Positions 17,309 to 26,218 of a DNA stretch of 64,000 nt are shown one piece after another. Below the pieces are notes generated by a model. It was not told the DNA's origin. It searched no databases and saw nothing but the letters and a program-made list of their open reading frames with translations. The DNA comes from VXYL01 sp963666465 (lineage in GTDB: Bacteria; Pseudomonadota; Gammaproteobacteria; Pseudomonadales; Azotimanducaceae). Position 1 is the first letter of the stretch, and each line of letters opens with the position of its first letter. The stretch is from positions 4,588,001-4,652,000 of the forward strand of contig OY762824.1 of NCBI GenBank assembly GCA_963666465.1, in the 5' to 3' direction. Both the position numbers and the translations under genes were made by a program.

Positions 17309-17635
17309 CGTGTTGACCTCCGTCGCCCTTCCATCTCCGCGTTGGTTGAGCGAAAAGTGGCCGGTGCCCTGTCGTCGCCGAATGCGGCTTTGGATTCGAG
17401 AACATCGGACTCGCCGGACGCGGCGATCTGTTCTGGTGTCATGCGACCGGTCCGAGGAAGCAATCTGGGGAGTCACCCGGCATCCTCCTCCTCGATGTCC
17501 GCGTTGCTCCACCGCGGGATCGTTCGATGGTGGATTAGCGCGGGAAACGCTTCGGGGACTTCAGCAGGCCGTCACCGGGAACGGCGCCCGGTGGACGGCC
17601 GGCAGCGCAGCACAGGGGCGCGCCCCGAGGCCGGG

Positions 17636-17971
17636 TCAGCCCGTATCGACGGCGATGCCCAGCTTCCCGCCCGCGGTCGAACGCGGCGGGCGGATGACGA
17701 TGTCGATGTCGCGCCCGAGCGCGTTCAGCAGGCGGAACAGCCGTTCCAGGGAGTACTCGCGGAAGTCGCCCCTCAGGAGCCTGGAGACGTCGGGCTGAGT
17801 GAGCCCGAGCAGCCGCCCGGCCTCGGCCTGGGTGATGCCGCGCCGGCGCACTAGGGCGTCAATGCGGTTGACGAGTTCGGCCTTGAGCAGGTGGACGTCG
17901 GCCCCGGGACTGCCGAGGTCGGCGAAGACGTTGCCGCTGCCGGGTTCGATGTTCGAATCGGATGGGGTCAT
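17636..17971 (-). CDS. HTH (XRE-type) antitoxin of a HigBA/RelE-type pair
   Basis: A 111-residue protein with an XRE helix-turn-helix in the second half (RRGITQAEAGRLLGLTQPDVSRLLRG, then LERLFRLLNALGRDIDI), the HigA2-like layout. The ATG at 17971 has GGAGG 8 nt upstream, and that Shine-Dalgarno sequence lies in the last codons of the toxin gene, so translation is likely coupled. It would neutralise the toxin and repress the operon. Confidence 0.8.
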   Translation of the reverse strand: MTPSDSNIEPGSGNVFADLGSPGADVHLLKAELVNRIDALVRRRGITQAEAGRLLGLTQPDVSRLLRGDFREYSLERLFRLLNALGRDIDIVIRPPRSTAGGKLGIAVDTG

Positions 17972-17975
17972 GGTT

Positions 17976-18332
17976 CTATCCTCCGCCATGCTCATCGAGA
18001 TGATGCCGTTCGGCATCGCGCAGCCGGCGCCGGACGAGATCGAGTTCCTTCTTCGGCGTGGCGATGCCGCGCCTGGCCTTCTTCTGGAAGGCGTGCAGGA
18101 CATACACGGCGGATTCGAACCGGACGGTGTAGACCGCCCGGTACGCATCGCGGTCGTGGCGCGTGACGATCTCCAGGACGCCGGAGCCGAACCCCCTCAA
18201 GGGTTTGGCGTCGCGGTGGCGCAGCCCCGCCTGGGCCTGGTAGATCGCGAAGCCGAAACGGTCCTGCACGGCATCGGGAAACCGCTTCAGATCCGCTTTG
18301 CTCGAACCGACCCATTGGACTTGTTTCAGCAT
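17976..18332 (-). CDS. RelE/HigB-like toxin (Gp49 family)
   Basis: A 118-residue protein: MLKQVQWVGSSKADLKRFPDAVQDRFGFAIY, then LRGFGSGVLEIVTRHDRDAYRAVYTVRF and VYVLHAFQKKARRGIATPKKELDLV. The LEI, AYRAVYT, VYVLHAFQKK and TPKKEL pattern is the phage-derived Gp49-like/HigB fold, an mRNA interferase that cuts on the ribosome. The toxin gene comes first, the HigBA order. Its stop lies 2 nt from the antitoxin Shine-Dalgarno core. Confidence 0.8.
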   Translation of the reverse strand: MLKQVQWVGSSKADLKRFPDAVQDRFGFAIYQAQAGLRHRDAKPLRGFGSGVLEIVTRHDRDAYRAVYTVRFESAVYVLHAFQKKARRGIATPKKELDLVRRRLRDAERHHLDEHGGG

Positions 18333-18377
18333 GACATCGTTGACGGGGATGAATTATAGGGGTTCCCCCAGAGCGCA

Positions 18378-18424
18378 CCAGACACACAAACACTCCGTCC
18401 TACACGGCGTAGGACATCTCCCAC
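18378..18424 (-). repeat. 48-bp hairpin repeat, diverged copy (inverted)
   Basis: This is a diverged inverted copy of the repeat that occurs about 18 times at 50.4-62.7 kb. The core is GTCCTAC/GTAGGAC with a five-base loop, flanked by ACACACAAACA. Two more diverged copies lie at 18638-18683 (+) and 19226-19250 (+, partial). Confidence 0.6.
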
Positions 18425-18749
18425 GGGCAGAGCCCTTGCGGGCTGGCCAGGCAAATTCGTACACCGTCGGGCGATGGGGTCCCTCGCACAAGCGGGGTTC
18501 AGGAGGGCACCCGTCGTTCCGACCCCGCCAGCCAGGCCCACCTGCTCGGGCTGATGTCCATGTAGCGCATGGCGCCGGGATCTCGTCGCGGCCCTCCACG
18601 TCTCGACCAGAACCGCTGCTCAAGTGAAGCCTGCCGCGTGGGAGATGTCCTACGCTGTGGACGCGATGTTTGTGTGTCGGGAACTTCGCGCGCCACCGGG
18701 CGATCCGCATGTTGCACGAAATGCCCGCGCGGCGTGTAGCATCACCGGC

Positions 18750-19226
18750 GTGAGGCGGAGGATCATCCAGTTCCATCAGGACGAATCCGGCGACTGGGTC
18801 GCCGCTCTCGACTGCGGCCATGTCCAGCACATGCGGCATCGTCCACCCTTCTTCGTGCGGCCGTGGGTGGAGGACGCTGTCGGGCGCCAAGCCCGCATCG
18901 GGACACAGCTCGACTGCGTGCGCTGCGACCGCATGGAGTGGCCCGATGGCGTGGTTCCGTATCGGCGCACTCCGGAATTCGGTCAGGACACGGTCCCTCG
19001 CGGCCTCACGTCCTGCCACGCGACGAAGACCGGCGTCTGGGCGCGGATCCACGTGCTCGAGGGAATGCTCCAGTACCACGTCGAAGCTCCCGTGGGCCGT
19101 TGCCTGACCGTCGCGGCTCCATCCACGGCCATCGTCGTGCCGGAGCTGCGCCACCGGGTCGAGATGCAGGGGCCCGTGCGCTTCTACGTCGAGTTCCACC
19201 GCCCTCGAGTGAAGCCCGCCGCCTGA
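18750..19226 (+). CDS. DUF3565-DUF1971 fusion protein
   Basis: From GTG 18750 (VRRRIIQFHQDESGDWVA) the first 60 or so residues match DUF3565: ALDCGHVQHMRH, RPWV and a terminal CVRCDR. The rest matches DUF1971/YeaR: VPYRRTPEFGQDTVP, TKTGVWARIHVLEG, LRHRVEMQGPVRFYVEFHRP, a small cupin. The cysteines and histidines suggest metal binding. The frame is open further upstream to 18624, but that part lies in a 48-bp repeat copy and reads as junk. YeaR-like proteins are linked to nitrite/tellurite stress in other bacteria; the role here is unknown. Confidence 0.7.
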   Translation: MRRRIIQFHQDESGDWVAALDCGHVQHMRHRPPFFVRPWVEDAVGRQARIGTQLDCVRCDRMEWPDGVVPYRRTPEFGQDTVPRGLTSCHATKTGVWARIHVLEGMLQYHVEAPVGRCLTVAAPSTAIVVPELRHRVEMQGPVRFYVEFHRPRVKPAA

Positions 19227-19255
19227 GGACGAGATGTTTGTGTGTCGGGACATGC

Positions 19256-19678
19256 GCGCCTGTCGGCGCGAGGGAGGGCGAGACGTCCTCCCTCCGGATT
19301 GCGGGTGCGTGCAATTGCTTTCTCGCGGCGGCGACCGCACTTGTCGCCAAACGGTACCGCCAGGCCGTCCGCACGAGACCTTGTGGACTTCCGGGAACAA
19401 GCCGCCCTTCGCGGCGAGACACTGCTCGTCTCGCCCTTCTTGGCTCGGGACGTGCCCTGGAGGGCGAGCGTCTCGCCGACGCGCCCCGAAGGGCGTCACT
19501 TCGGTCGAGGTCGCTGCGATCCGCGGGGGGGGGGGGGGGATTGCGTACCTGTTCAGCCAGTCGGCCAAGAGGCCGTAGTCGCAGCCGGCCTCGTCGATCA
19601 CCGCGGCGAGGTCGTGGATGCTGACGGCGTCTTCGCGCACCAAGGAGGCGAGTTGGGCGGGGCGCGTTGCGGCGGCCC
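19256..19678 (-). pseudogene. Repeat-rich spacer with a gene fragment cut by IS1634
   Basis: The left part holds palindromic GC-rich DNA and a run of 15 G at 19525-19539. Minus-strand 19545-19678 reads like protein (AAATRPAQLASLVREDAVSIHDLAAVIDEAGCDYGLLADWLNRY) and ends at the IS. On the other side of the IS, minus-strand 21800-21938 also reads protein-like (EHRTLTWLLGRPFAGMAHRPDPNELHGWI). The two may be halves of one gene; no family was recognised. Confidence 0.35.
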
Positions 19679-19679
19679 T

Positions 19680-21797
19680 TAGCCCATCTTTACCAACAAC
19701 CCCGTGATTTTCGCCCGATCTTGCGGTGATTGACGGTTTTGGGGTCGGCAACTCGTTGTTTTCCGGTTCCTGGTGGGGTGGATCGACCGATGTAGTGCCA
19801 TAATGGGGTGGTGTCGGTTGACATGGGTGGCCGGCGCCGCTACCGTCACCCGCCATGTTCATCCGCCGTACCCTCACCCGCCGCACCGGCGGCCAGGACT
19901 ACCACTCCCACCGCCTCGTGCACAGTCGGCGCGACGGCGCCAAGGTCCGCCAGCGCACGTTGTTGAACCTCGGCAGCGATTTCGACCTGCCTGTGGAGGA
20001 GTGGCCGGAACTGTGCCGGCGCATCGACGAGATCTTGAACGGCCAGGCGCCGCTCACCGACGATGCGCCGGCTGCCGTCGAGGAAGAAGCGCAACGGATC
20101 GGGGCGCAACTGCTGGCCCGCGGCCGGGCGGGGGACGCCGAAGCGGTGCGTGATCCGGTCCGTGTGGACGTGGCGTCGCTCGAGTTGACGCGCCCGCGCA
20201 GCGTGGGCGTCGAGCAGGCGGGACTGTGGGCGGTCGAGCAGGCGGGACTGTGGGCGGTCGAGCGGTTGGGCCTGATGGAGTTGCTGTCGACCCTGGGCAT
20301 CAACGCGTCGCCGTGCACGGCCGCGGTGGCCTCGATCGTGGCGCGGCTTGCGTACCCGGCCTCGGAGCGGGCCACGCACGCCTGGCTGCGCGAGCGCAGT
20401 GCCTTGGGGGAGTTGCTGGGTGTGGACTTCGAGACCATGGGGGCGATGCAGTTGTACCGGGCCTCGGATGCCTTGGTTGCCCACCGCGAAGCGATCGAGG
20501 CGCATCTGTTCGAGAGCGCCATGGACCTGTTCGACCTGGCGCCGACGGTGACGCTCTACGATCTGACCAACACCTATTACGAGGGCGATGTGGCGGATCA
20601 GCCCGAGGCGCGGCGGGGGCATTCGAAGGAGAAGCGCAGCGACTGCAAGCTGCTCACCCTGGGGCTGGTGCTGGACGGGGGTGGTTTCGTGCGGCGTTCG
20701 CGGGTGTTCGCGGGCAACGTCAAGGAAGACCGGACGCTTTCCGGCATGCTGGACGCGCTCGGGGCACCGCCGGGGTCGCGGGTGGTGCTCGACCGGGGCA
20801 TCGCCACCGAGCGACAGGTCGACTGGCTGAAGGCGAACGGGTACCGCTACATCGTGGTCTCGCGCGAGCGCAAGCGCCGCTTCGAGCCCGAGGCGGCACT
20901 CGCCCACCGCACCCGCAGCGGCGGGGTGGTGCATCTGGAGAAGGTGGACGACGCCGAGGCGGGCGAGGTGCGCCTGTACTGCTGCTCCGAGCAGCGTGCC
21001 GAGAAGGAGCGCGGCATGGCCGAGCGGTTTGCGCAACGCCTGGAGCGGGATCTCGATGCGATCAACGAGGGGCTGTCGCGGCCGCGCACGCAGAAGAAGC
21101 CGGAAAAGATCTGGCAACGCATCGGCCGGCTGGTGGAGAAGAGCCGCGGTGTCGGCCAACACTACGACATCGCGGTGGCAACCGACGAGAGCGGCAAACG
21201 GGCCGTGGCGGTGACCTTCCTCCGCACGCCGGTGGCCGGGACGATGCTCACCCATCCGGGCGTCTATTGCCTGCGCAGCAACGAGACCGACTTCAGCGAG
21301 GAGCGCCTGTGGCGCACCTTCACCCTGCTCACGGATGTCGAGGCGGCGTTCCGTTCCCTGAAATCCGAACTGGGCCTGCGCCCCATCCATCACCGCAAGC
21401 CGCGCCGTGCCGAGGGCCATCTGTTCATCACGGTGATCGCCTACCAACGGGTCCAGGTGATTCGCACCCGTCTGGCCGAGCGCGGCGACGGGCCGATGCG
21501 CACGGCGAACTGGACGACGCTCAAACGGATTCTCGGCGGCCGTCAGCGGGTGACCGCGACGTTCAAGCGCGCCGACGGACGCACGCTGCATGTGCGCAAG
21601 GCGACGCGCCCGGAACCGCAGCAGAAGGCCATCCTCGATGCCTTGGGGATCCCCTCCTCAGCCGGGGGGACACACCAGGCGGTCGTCTGAGGGGAAACCA
21701 TCACGTCGGGCACGAATGTAGTGCCATGCGCGCGATTCGGTCAACCTAAATTGTTGAGATACAACAGTTTATTTTTTTCGTTGGTAAACTTGGGTTA
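19680..21797 (+). mobile_element. IS1634-family insertion sequence (intact)
   Basis: The ends carry imperfect inverted repeats, TAGCCCATCTTTACCAAC at the left (19680-19697) and its match TTGGTAAACTTGGGTTA at the right (about 21781-21797), with about 3 mismatches in 18. Inside, TGTAGTGCC occurs in direct orientation about 60 bp before the transposase start and about 26 bp after its stop, as in the related element at 21940. The element is about 2.1 kb. No clear target duplication was found. Confidence 0.7.
19855..21690 (+). CDS. IS1634-family transposase
   Basis: A 611-residue DDE transposase of the IS4 superfamily: MFIRRTLTRRTGGQDY at the N-terminus, then VTLYDLTNTYYEGD (first Asp), SRVVLDRGIATERQ (second Asp) and TDVEAAFRSLKSELGLRPIHHRK (the catalytic Glu in the YREK-like region). 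It is full length and apparently intact. Residues 118-132 contain a perfect tandem duplication (VEQAGLWA twice, 24 bp), absent from the usual protein and likely recent. Confidence 0.9.
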   Translation: MFIRRTLTRRTGGQDYHSHRLVHSRRDGAKVRQRTLLNLGSDFDLPVEEWPELCRRIDEILNGQAPLTDDAPAAVEEEAQRIGAQLLARGRAGDAEAVRDPVRVDVASLELTRPRSVGVEQAGLWAVEQAGLWAVERLGLMELLSTLGINASPCTAAVASIVARLAYPASERATHAWLRERSALGELLGVDFETMGAMQLYRASDALVAHREAIEAHLFESAMDLFDLAPTVTLYDLTNTYYEGDVADQPEARRGHSKEKRSDCKLLTLGLVLDGGGFVRRSRVFAGNVKEDRTLSGMLDALGAPPGSRVVLDRGIATERQVDWLKANGYRYIVVSRERKRRFEPEAALAHRTRSGGVVHLEKVDDAEAGEVRLYCCSEQRAEKERGMAERFAQRLERDLDAINEGLSRPRTQKKPEKIWQRIGRLVEKSRGVGQHYDIAVATDESGKRAVAVTFLRTPVAGTMLTHPGVYCLRSNETDFSEERLWRTFTLLTDVEAAFRSLKSELGLRPIHHRKPRRAEGHLFITVIAYQRVQVIRTRLAERGDGPMRTANWTTLKRILGGRQRVTATFKRADGRTLHVRKATRPEPQQKAILDALGIPSSAGGTHQAVV

Positions 21798-21939
21798 GCG
21801 CGTCGCCGGTCCCACGCGCGTTGGTGGGGAGTCCGCGATGGCGCGATGATCCAGCCGTGCAGTTCGTTTGGGTCTGGCCGATGGGCCATGCCGGCGAAGG
21901 GCCGGCCGAGCAGCCAGGTGAGCGTGCGGTGCTCCGGGC

Positions 21940-23100
21940 CTAGCCCGACTTCGACAACTCAGGGTGTTTCCAGGCTGATTCGGCGTGATATCGACGGATG
22001 TTGCGTTGCAAGTGCCTGTTTTCGTTGACCGGCGATTCGTGGAACGGGCTGTAGTGCCGACCTTGGTCCTTGACGGGGCCGCGCGTTCGGGCAGGCTGTC
22101 GGACCATGTTCGTGCGCGCCAGGAGACGCTTCAAGGACGGCAAGGAGCACCGCTACTGGAGCGTCGTGGAGAACTGCCGCAACCCCGACGGCCGGGCGGT
22201 GCAGCGCCAAGTGCTGTATCTGGGCGAGATCGACGACAGCCAGCGGGCGGCGTGGTGCCGGTCGATCGAGATTCCGTGCGGCGCGTCGGGTTCCAGGCCG
22301 GTGGCGCTGTTCCCGGCGGACCGGGAGGCGCCGGAGCTGGACTGCGAGGTGGTGCGCATCGAACTCGGAGGTCTGCGGCTGCGGCGGGCGCGGCAGTGGG
22401 GGGCGTGCTGGCTGGCGCTGGTGCTCTGGGAGCGCCTGGAGCTGGACCGGTTCTGGCGCCCGCGGCTGCCGCCGAGCCGGCAGGGCACGCGCTGGCTGGA
22501 CGTGCTGAAGACGCTGGCGTGCCACCAGCTGATCGATCCGGGCAGCGAGTGGCGGCTGCACCGGCACTGGCACGAGCACAGCGCCATGGGGGATCTGCTG
22601 GGCCGGCCGGCGCAGGTGGTGGGCGGCCACACGCTGTGCCGCTGCCTGGACAGGCTGCTGGTCCACAAGCGCGCGTTCTTCTCGTTCCTGCGGGAGCGCT
22701 GGGAGACGCTGTTCGACGCCCGCTTCGACGTCCTGCTCTACGACCTGACGTCCACCTTGCACGTCACCCTGAAGAACCTGGCGCGGCCGCGCGCGCCGGG
22801 CCTTGCGCCCAGCGCCATTCTCGAGAAGTGCTCCACCATGCAGATGGTGGATGTCCATCTGCCGACCACCGACGGGCGGCACCTCGTGCTGCCCCGCCGT
22901 ACCGACCCGACCCGCGATCAGCCACTGCTGCTTCATCAACTCGGTCTGGAACTGCCGGAACAGCCGCCCCCTCGAATCTCCGCCTGACCCGCCGCCCGCG
23001 CCAACCGCCCGGCACCTTGTAGTGCCGACCTTTCGTGCCCGTGGACAATGAATCAACGACTTACACGCGTGAAACGGTTGAGTTGTCGAAGTCGGGCTAG
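21940..23100 (+). mobile_element. Internally deleted IS1634-like element
   Basis: It is bounded by perfect 20-bp inverted repeats AGCCCGACTTCGACAACTCA (21942-21961 and complement 23079-23098), extended to CTAG on both sides. It is only about 1.16 kb because the middle of the transposase is missing. The two TGTAGTGCCGACCTT subterminal motifs (about 22048 and 23017) are in direct orientation. Its right CTAG is shared with repeat element copy F. Confidence 0.75.
22106..22987 (+). pseudogene. IS1634-like transposase with a large internal deletion
   Basis: The N-terminal 215 or so residues (MFVRARRRFKDGKEHRYWSVVEN through DVLLYDLTST) are joined in frame to the last 80 or so residues (LKNLARPRAPGLAPSAILEKCSTMQMVDVHLPTTDGR). 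The second and third catalytic regions are gone, so it cannot be active. It is open for 293 codons only because the deletion kept the frame. Confidence 0.8.
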
Positions 23101-23213
23101 CAGCCTGTCGGACTTCGGACGGCGCAAGCTGGCCGAATGCCGACAGGGTGACAGGACGGCTTGGGCTTCGGGCAGGAAGCGTTGCCGAAAGGCAACGGTT
23201 CTTGTGGCGCTAG
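23097..23213 (+). repeat. CTAG-bounded hairpin element, copy F
   Basis: A full-length copy with CTAG at both ends (23097-23100, 23210-23213) and the GAAA tetraloop hairpin. The left CTAG is also the right end of the deleted IS1634-like element. Confidence 0.75.
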
Positions 23214-23589
23214 CGGGCCACGCCAGCGAGCGTCCCGATGATCGAAGGCGGAGACTGGCCATAGGTCGATCCGAGCCCGACCGTTTCGCAAGCAGGGGCT
23301 GGCGATCACTGTTCGTCCCTGCGTGACTTGAAGCGTGTCCCGCTGCGGCGTCCCATGAGCGCGCCATGGCGCCGGCTGCCGTGGTGCGCAGGTTGTCGGC
23401 AATGTCGCGGCGGGCTGGCGAAAGCAGTTTGCTTCTCCGGTTGATCCCGTAGCCTGGACATACGCAACTCGCGACCGATGCCTGTCCGCTTCTCCTCGGT
23501 GAGTGCAGACATCGCTGCATGAAGGGCGACCGGATCGTGTTGGGCGGCTGCGGCCAGATCGCACACGTCGCGTCCGGTGAACATGCCGA

Positions 23590-23837
23590 GGCCGTGCGCC
23601 CCTGCATCTTGCGAACCAGGATGGCGAGCGCATCCTGGCAGTTGACGGAGCAATCGGGCGCGCATTTGCGCAGGGCTTCACGTTCCGGACCGACGCCCCG
23701 ATCGTGACGCTCTGATCGCTGCCACGGCCCTACGCCACGGCATGGCTGTTGTCACCCGCAACGCGTCAGACTTCGCGCTGATGAACGTCCCCACGATCGA
23801 TCCATGGCTGGGGGCCACACCAGCACAGTCGGGGTGA
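23590..23837 (+). pseudogene. Degenerate vapC (PIN-domain toxin) remnant
   Basis: The 3' part reads RDALIAATALRHGMAVVTRNASDFALMNVPTIDPWL to a stop at 23837, which is the C-terminal half of a VapC PIN nuclease (conserved D-x-x-I-A-A-T-A and T-R-N-x-x-D-F). In a neighbouring frame just upstream, GERILAVDGAIGRAFAQ matches the preceding PIN helix. The N-terminal acidic motif was not found. The region 23214-23590 shows no intact gene. Confidence 0.6.
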
Positions 23838-23848
23838 TCCTCCGCCCA

Positions 23849-24510
23849 TCACGATTCTTCCAACGCCATCACCAGCCGTACGCGATGGCGGTCGCGGGCT
23901 TTTTCGTAGGCCTTGTGAGAGATGTGGCCGTCTTCGGCCAGTTTGAGGAGTTCCGCGAGCCTGCGTTCCACCTCGGCTTCCTGGCGTTCGCGGGATGCGT
24001 CGATAGGGGCGGCGCCGCCTGTGAGTGGGCCGCGGTCCCTGAAGCCATAGCTCGCCTCGCGAAACGCCGTCTTTCTGTTCAGGCGGCGGACGGTGAGGTA
24101 GAGGAATTCGATGAGGAGCAGGGCGCCTCCACCGCGCCTCCCCGATCAAGTCCCGACAGGAATGCGGCCTGTGCCACCAGGGCAACGTTCGGCAGTTGCG
24201 CCAGCGATGCGAACAGCCACAGCATGCGGCGCTGGTAGGCCCTCGTGTCGGTGTCCGCTTCAGCCGGCGCTTCGGTGCGGTTGCCGTCGAGCCGCCAGCC
24301 GATGCGGTCCGCTTCGCTGGCGATGTGGCGGAAGAACTGCCCCACCACGACGAAGAACATTGCCAGCAAGCCGGGCTTCCAGCCGTGGAGAATCAGCGTC
24401 AGGGCGAGCAGCAGGATGTAGCCGGCCGCGATGCCGACGAACAGGGCGCCCTTGCCAAGGCGCAGCAGGCGAAGCCGGATGTCCTCGTTCGGCGATGCTT
24501 CGTTGCTCAT
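23849..24510 (-). pseudogene. Small membrane protein of unknown function, frameshifted
   Basis: From ATG 24510 (MSNEASPNEDIRLRLLRLGKGALFVG) there are two membrane helices (residues about 20-60), then SLAQLPNVALVAQAAFLSGLDRGGAVEA. Near 24120 the frame shifts by one base in a C run. The next frame continues as LLLIEFLYLTVRRLNRKTAF and an acidic/basic helical tail (VERRLAELLKLAEDGHISHKAYEKA) to the stop at 23849. Rejoined it has about 220 residues. Its start overlaps the stop of the VCBS gene (ATGA), so the two form a translationally coupled pair. Confidence 0.6.
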
Positions 24511-26099
24511 GGCCGGCCTCGCGCCATCAGGATCAGCAGCCGATTCGCTGCCGTCTCCGACGGATGATGCAGCAGCACATCCTGCCGGCCGTCGTGGTCG
24601 AGGTCGGCCAGCAGCGAGTTGGCCTCGTTGGACGGCAGGTCCACGGTGAGATGCAGCGGTTCGCCAGCGAACGGATCCTGCCCGTCGCCGCCAATATGCA
24701 GAGACAGGCGATCCCAGCGGTTTCCGGTGAGGAGGTCCGCGCGGCCATCGCCATCGACATCTCCGATCAGCACCAATGGGAACAGAACCCCGAGCTTGTC
24801 GAACGGCGCGAAGCGGGTTCGCACGCGGCGCACCGCATCGGGTTCCTTCGGATAGGCGTTGTCGCGCAGGCGGTATAGGGCGAGGTCGATGGTGATGGAC
24901 TTGCCGATCATCGCCTTCGCCATGCCGCCAAGGCCCGTGTCCACCGCCGCCAGGGCAATGTCCGTGTGGCCGTCGCCGTCCACGTCCATGTAGCGCTGGG
25001 TGGCATAGCCCCAAGCGAGTCCGCCGGCGGGCCCAGGCGTCTCTGCAACGGTGTCCGGCAGTGCGGGAAATGTCGTGGCGCCGGAAGCTGGCTGGCCGAA
25101 ATGCACGCCGAGGCGACCGCGCAGGCTGAACACCCGGCGGCCGGAGAAGGTGACGGTGATGAGATCGGCCACGCCATCGCCGTTGAGATCGCGAAAGCCG
25201 TTGAGAACCGTGTAGTCGAAGCGACCGCCCAAACCGAGCAGGAGGGATGGCACGCCTCGGTCGCCGAACTGGAAGGCGAGCGCATAGGCGCCGTCGAGAT
25301 CGAAGGGTACATCGGTGGTGAAGGTGGTTGGGCTCGCCTCGAAGCGACCGGTCTCGTCCTGCCGGTGGACCAGGAAGTGATCCTCGTGCCAGAACGCGAG
25401 GTCTTGGCGGCCGTCCAGGTCGTAGTCGAGCTGGTGGATTCGGCTGAGATACCACGGGATGTTCTGCAGCGTGATGCCGGCTTGCCCGTAGGTGCGCTCG
25501 TCGCCATAGGCCTTCGCGTTCAGGTGCGGTTCCCTCGGCCCCAACCCGACGGGATCGGCGAACGTGCCGTCCGCGTTCTGGATGGACAGCCAGAAGCTAT
25601 CTGTGTCGGGCAACACAAGGTCGTCGCGGCCGTCTCCGTTGAGGTCGCGCGTGACGTCGATGCGGGCAGTGCCGCCACCCTCACCGGCGCGCACGCCCGT
25701 TGGGAAGGCGACGAAAGCCCGCGTGGTCGCAGCCGCGGCATCGAACACGGCAAGGCCGCCGTCGCGATGGAGCAGCGGATGGTTGCGCCCGTCGATGGCC
25801 ACGACATCCACGAACGCTGCCTTGCCGGCAAGCGCCGCCTCGCGCACGACCCGCCACTCGCCATCCTCGATCCGATGCACGCGGAGTTGCTGATCTCCTT
25901 GGGGCCACGTGTCCAGCAGCGCGAATTCGGGCTTGGATGTGCCGGTGAACGAACCGATCAGCAACGTCTGGTGCCGGGCGGGGCCCGTGTCGATCTCATG
26001 GATCGAGAAGGAGGGCGTGCCGGGTTGCCCCGCGGCGCCGACGCCACCGCTGGCCAGAACAAGGAATGCAGGCAGGACCGAGAGCAGACGCAGGTTCAT
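24507..26099 (-). CDS. Secreted VCBS/FG-GAP repeat protein
   Basis: A 530-residue protein from ATG 26099 with a signal peptide (MNLRLLSVLPAFLVLASGGVGA). It carries at least six calcium-type loops of the D-x-N/D-x-DG-x-x-D kind (DLNGDGRDD, DYDLDGRQD, DLNGDGVAD, DVDGDGHTD, DVDGDGRAD, DLDHDGRQD), the pattern of VCBS/FG-GAP beta-propeller repeats. It is exported and probably binds calcium; ligand and role are unknown. It is coupled to the downstream membrane gene and divergent from the HTH regulator at 26219, which may control it. Confidence 0.8.
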   Translation of the reverse strand: MNLRLLSVLPAFLVLASGGVGAAGQPGTPSFSIHEIDTGPARHQTLLIGSFTGTSKPEFALLDTWPQGDQQLRVHRIEDGEWRVVREAALAGKAAFVDVVAIDGRNHPLLHRDGGLAVFDAAAATTRAFVAFPTGVRAGEGGGTARIDVTRDLNGDGRDDLVLPDTDSFWLSIQNADGTFADPVGLGPREPHLNAKAYGDERTYGQAGITLQNIPWYLSRIHQLDYDLDGRQDLAFWHEDHFLVHRQDETGRFEASPTTFTTDVPFDLDGAYALAFQFGDRGVPSLLLGLGGRFDYTVLNGFRDLNGDGVADLITVTFSGRRVFSLRGRLGVHFGQPASGATTFPALPDTVAETPGPAGGLAWGYATQRYMDVDGDGHTDIALAAVDTGLGGMAKAMIGKSITIDLALYRLRDNAYPKEPDAVRRVRTRFAPFDKLGVLFPLVLIGDVDGDGRADLLTGNRWDRLSLHIGGDGQDPFAGEPLHLTVDLPSNEANSLLADLDHDGRQDVLLHHPSETAANRLLILMARGRP

Positions 26100-26182
26100 G
26101 GCGATCACCACCCATTCGCATGGACTTCGGCAAGGGTTGTCGCATGGGTCAACATTTGCAACCGAAACCGCCGGAGTGTCAC

Positions 26183-26215
26183 AGTATCGACCTGCTGGTA
26201 TCGAATGGTGATACT
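26183..26215. promoter_or_regulatory. Candidate operator between divergent VCBS and HTH genes
   Basis: AGTATC (26183-26188) and GATACT (26210-26215) form an inverted repeat, with the related GGTATCGAAT between them. The site lies just before the regulator start, in the shared 120-bp divergent promoter region. Autoregulation is inference. Confidence 0.4.
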
Positions 26216-26218
26216 TCC

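Noticed and set aside
17225..17512. 95-codon minus-strand frame as a complete gene
   Set aside because: The first 68 codons are arginine-rich and not protein-like; the supported start is the ATG at 17308 with a good ribosome-binding site.
19525..19539. Run of 15 G as a phase-variation tract
   Set aside because: It is not inside or just before a convincing gene; a sequencing or assembly artefact is equally likely.
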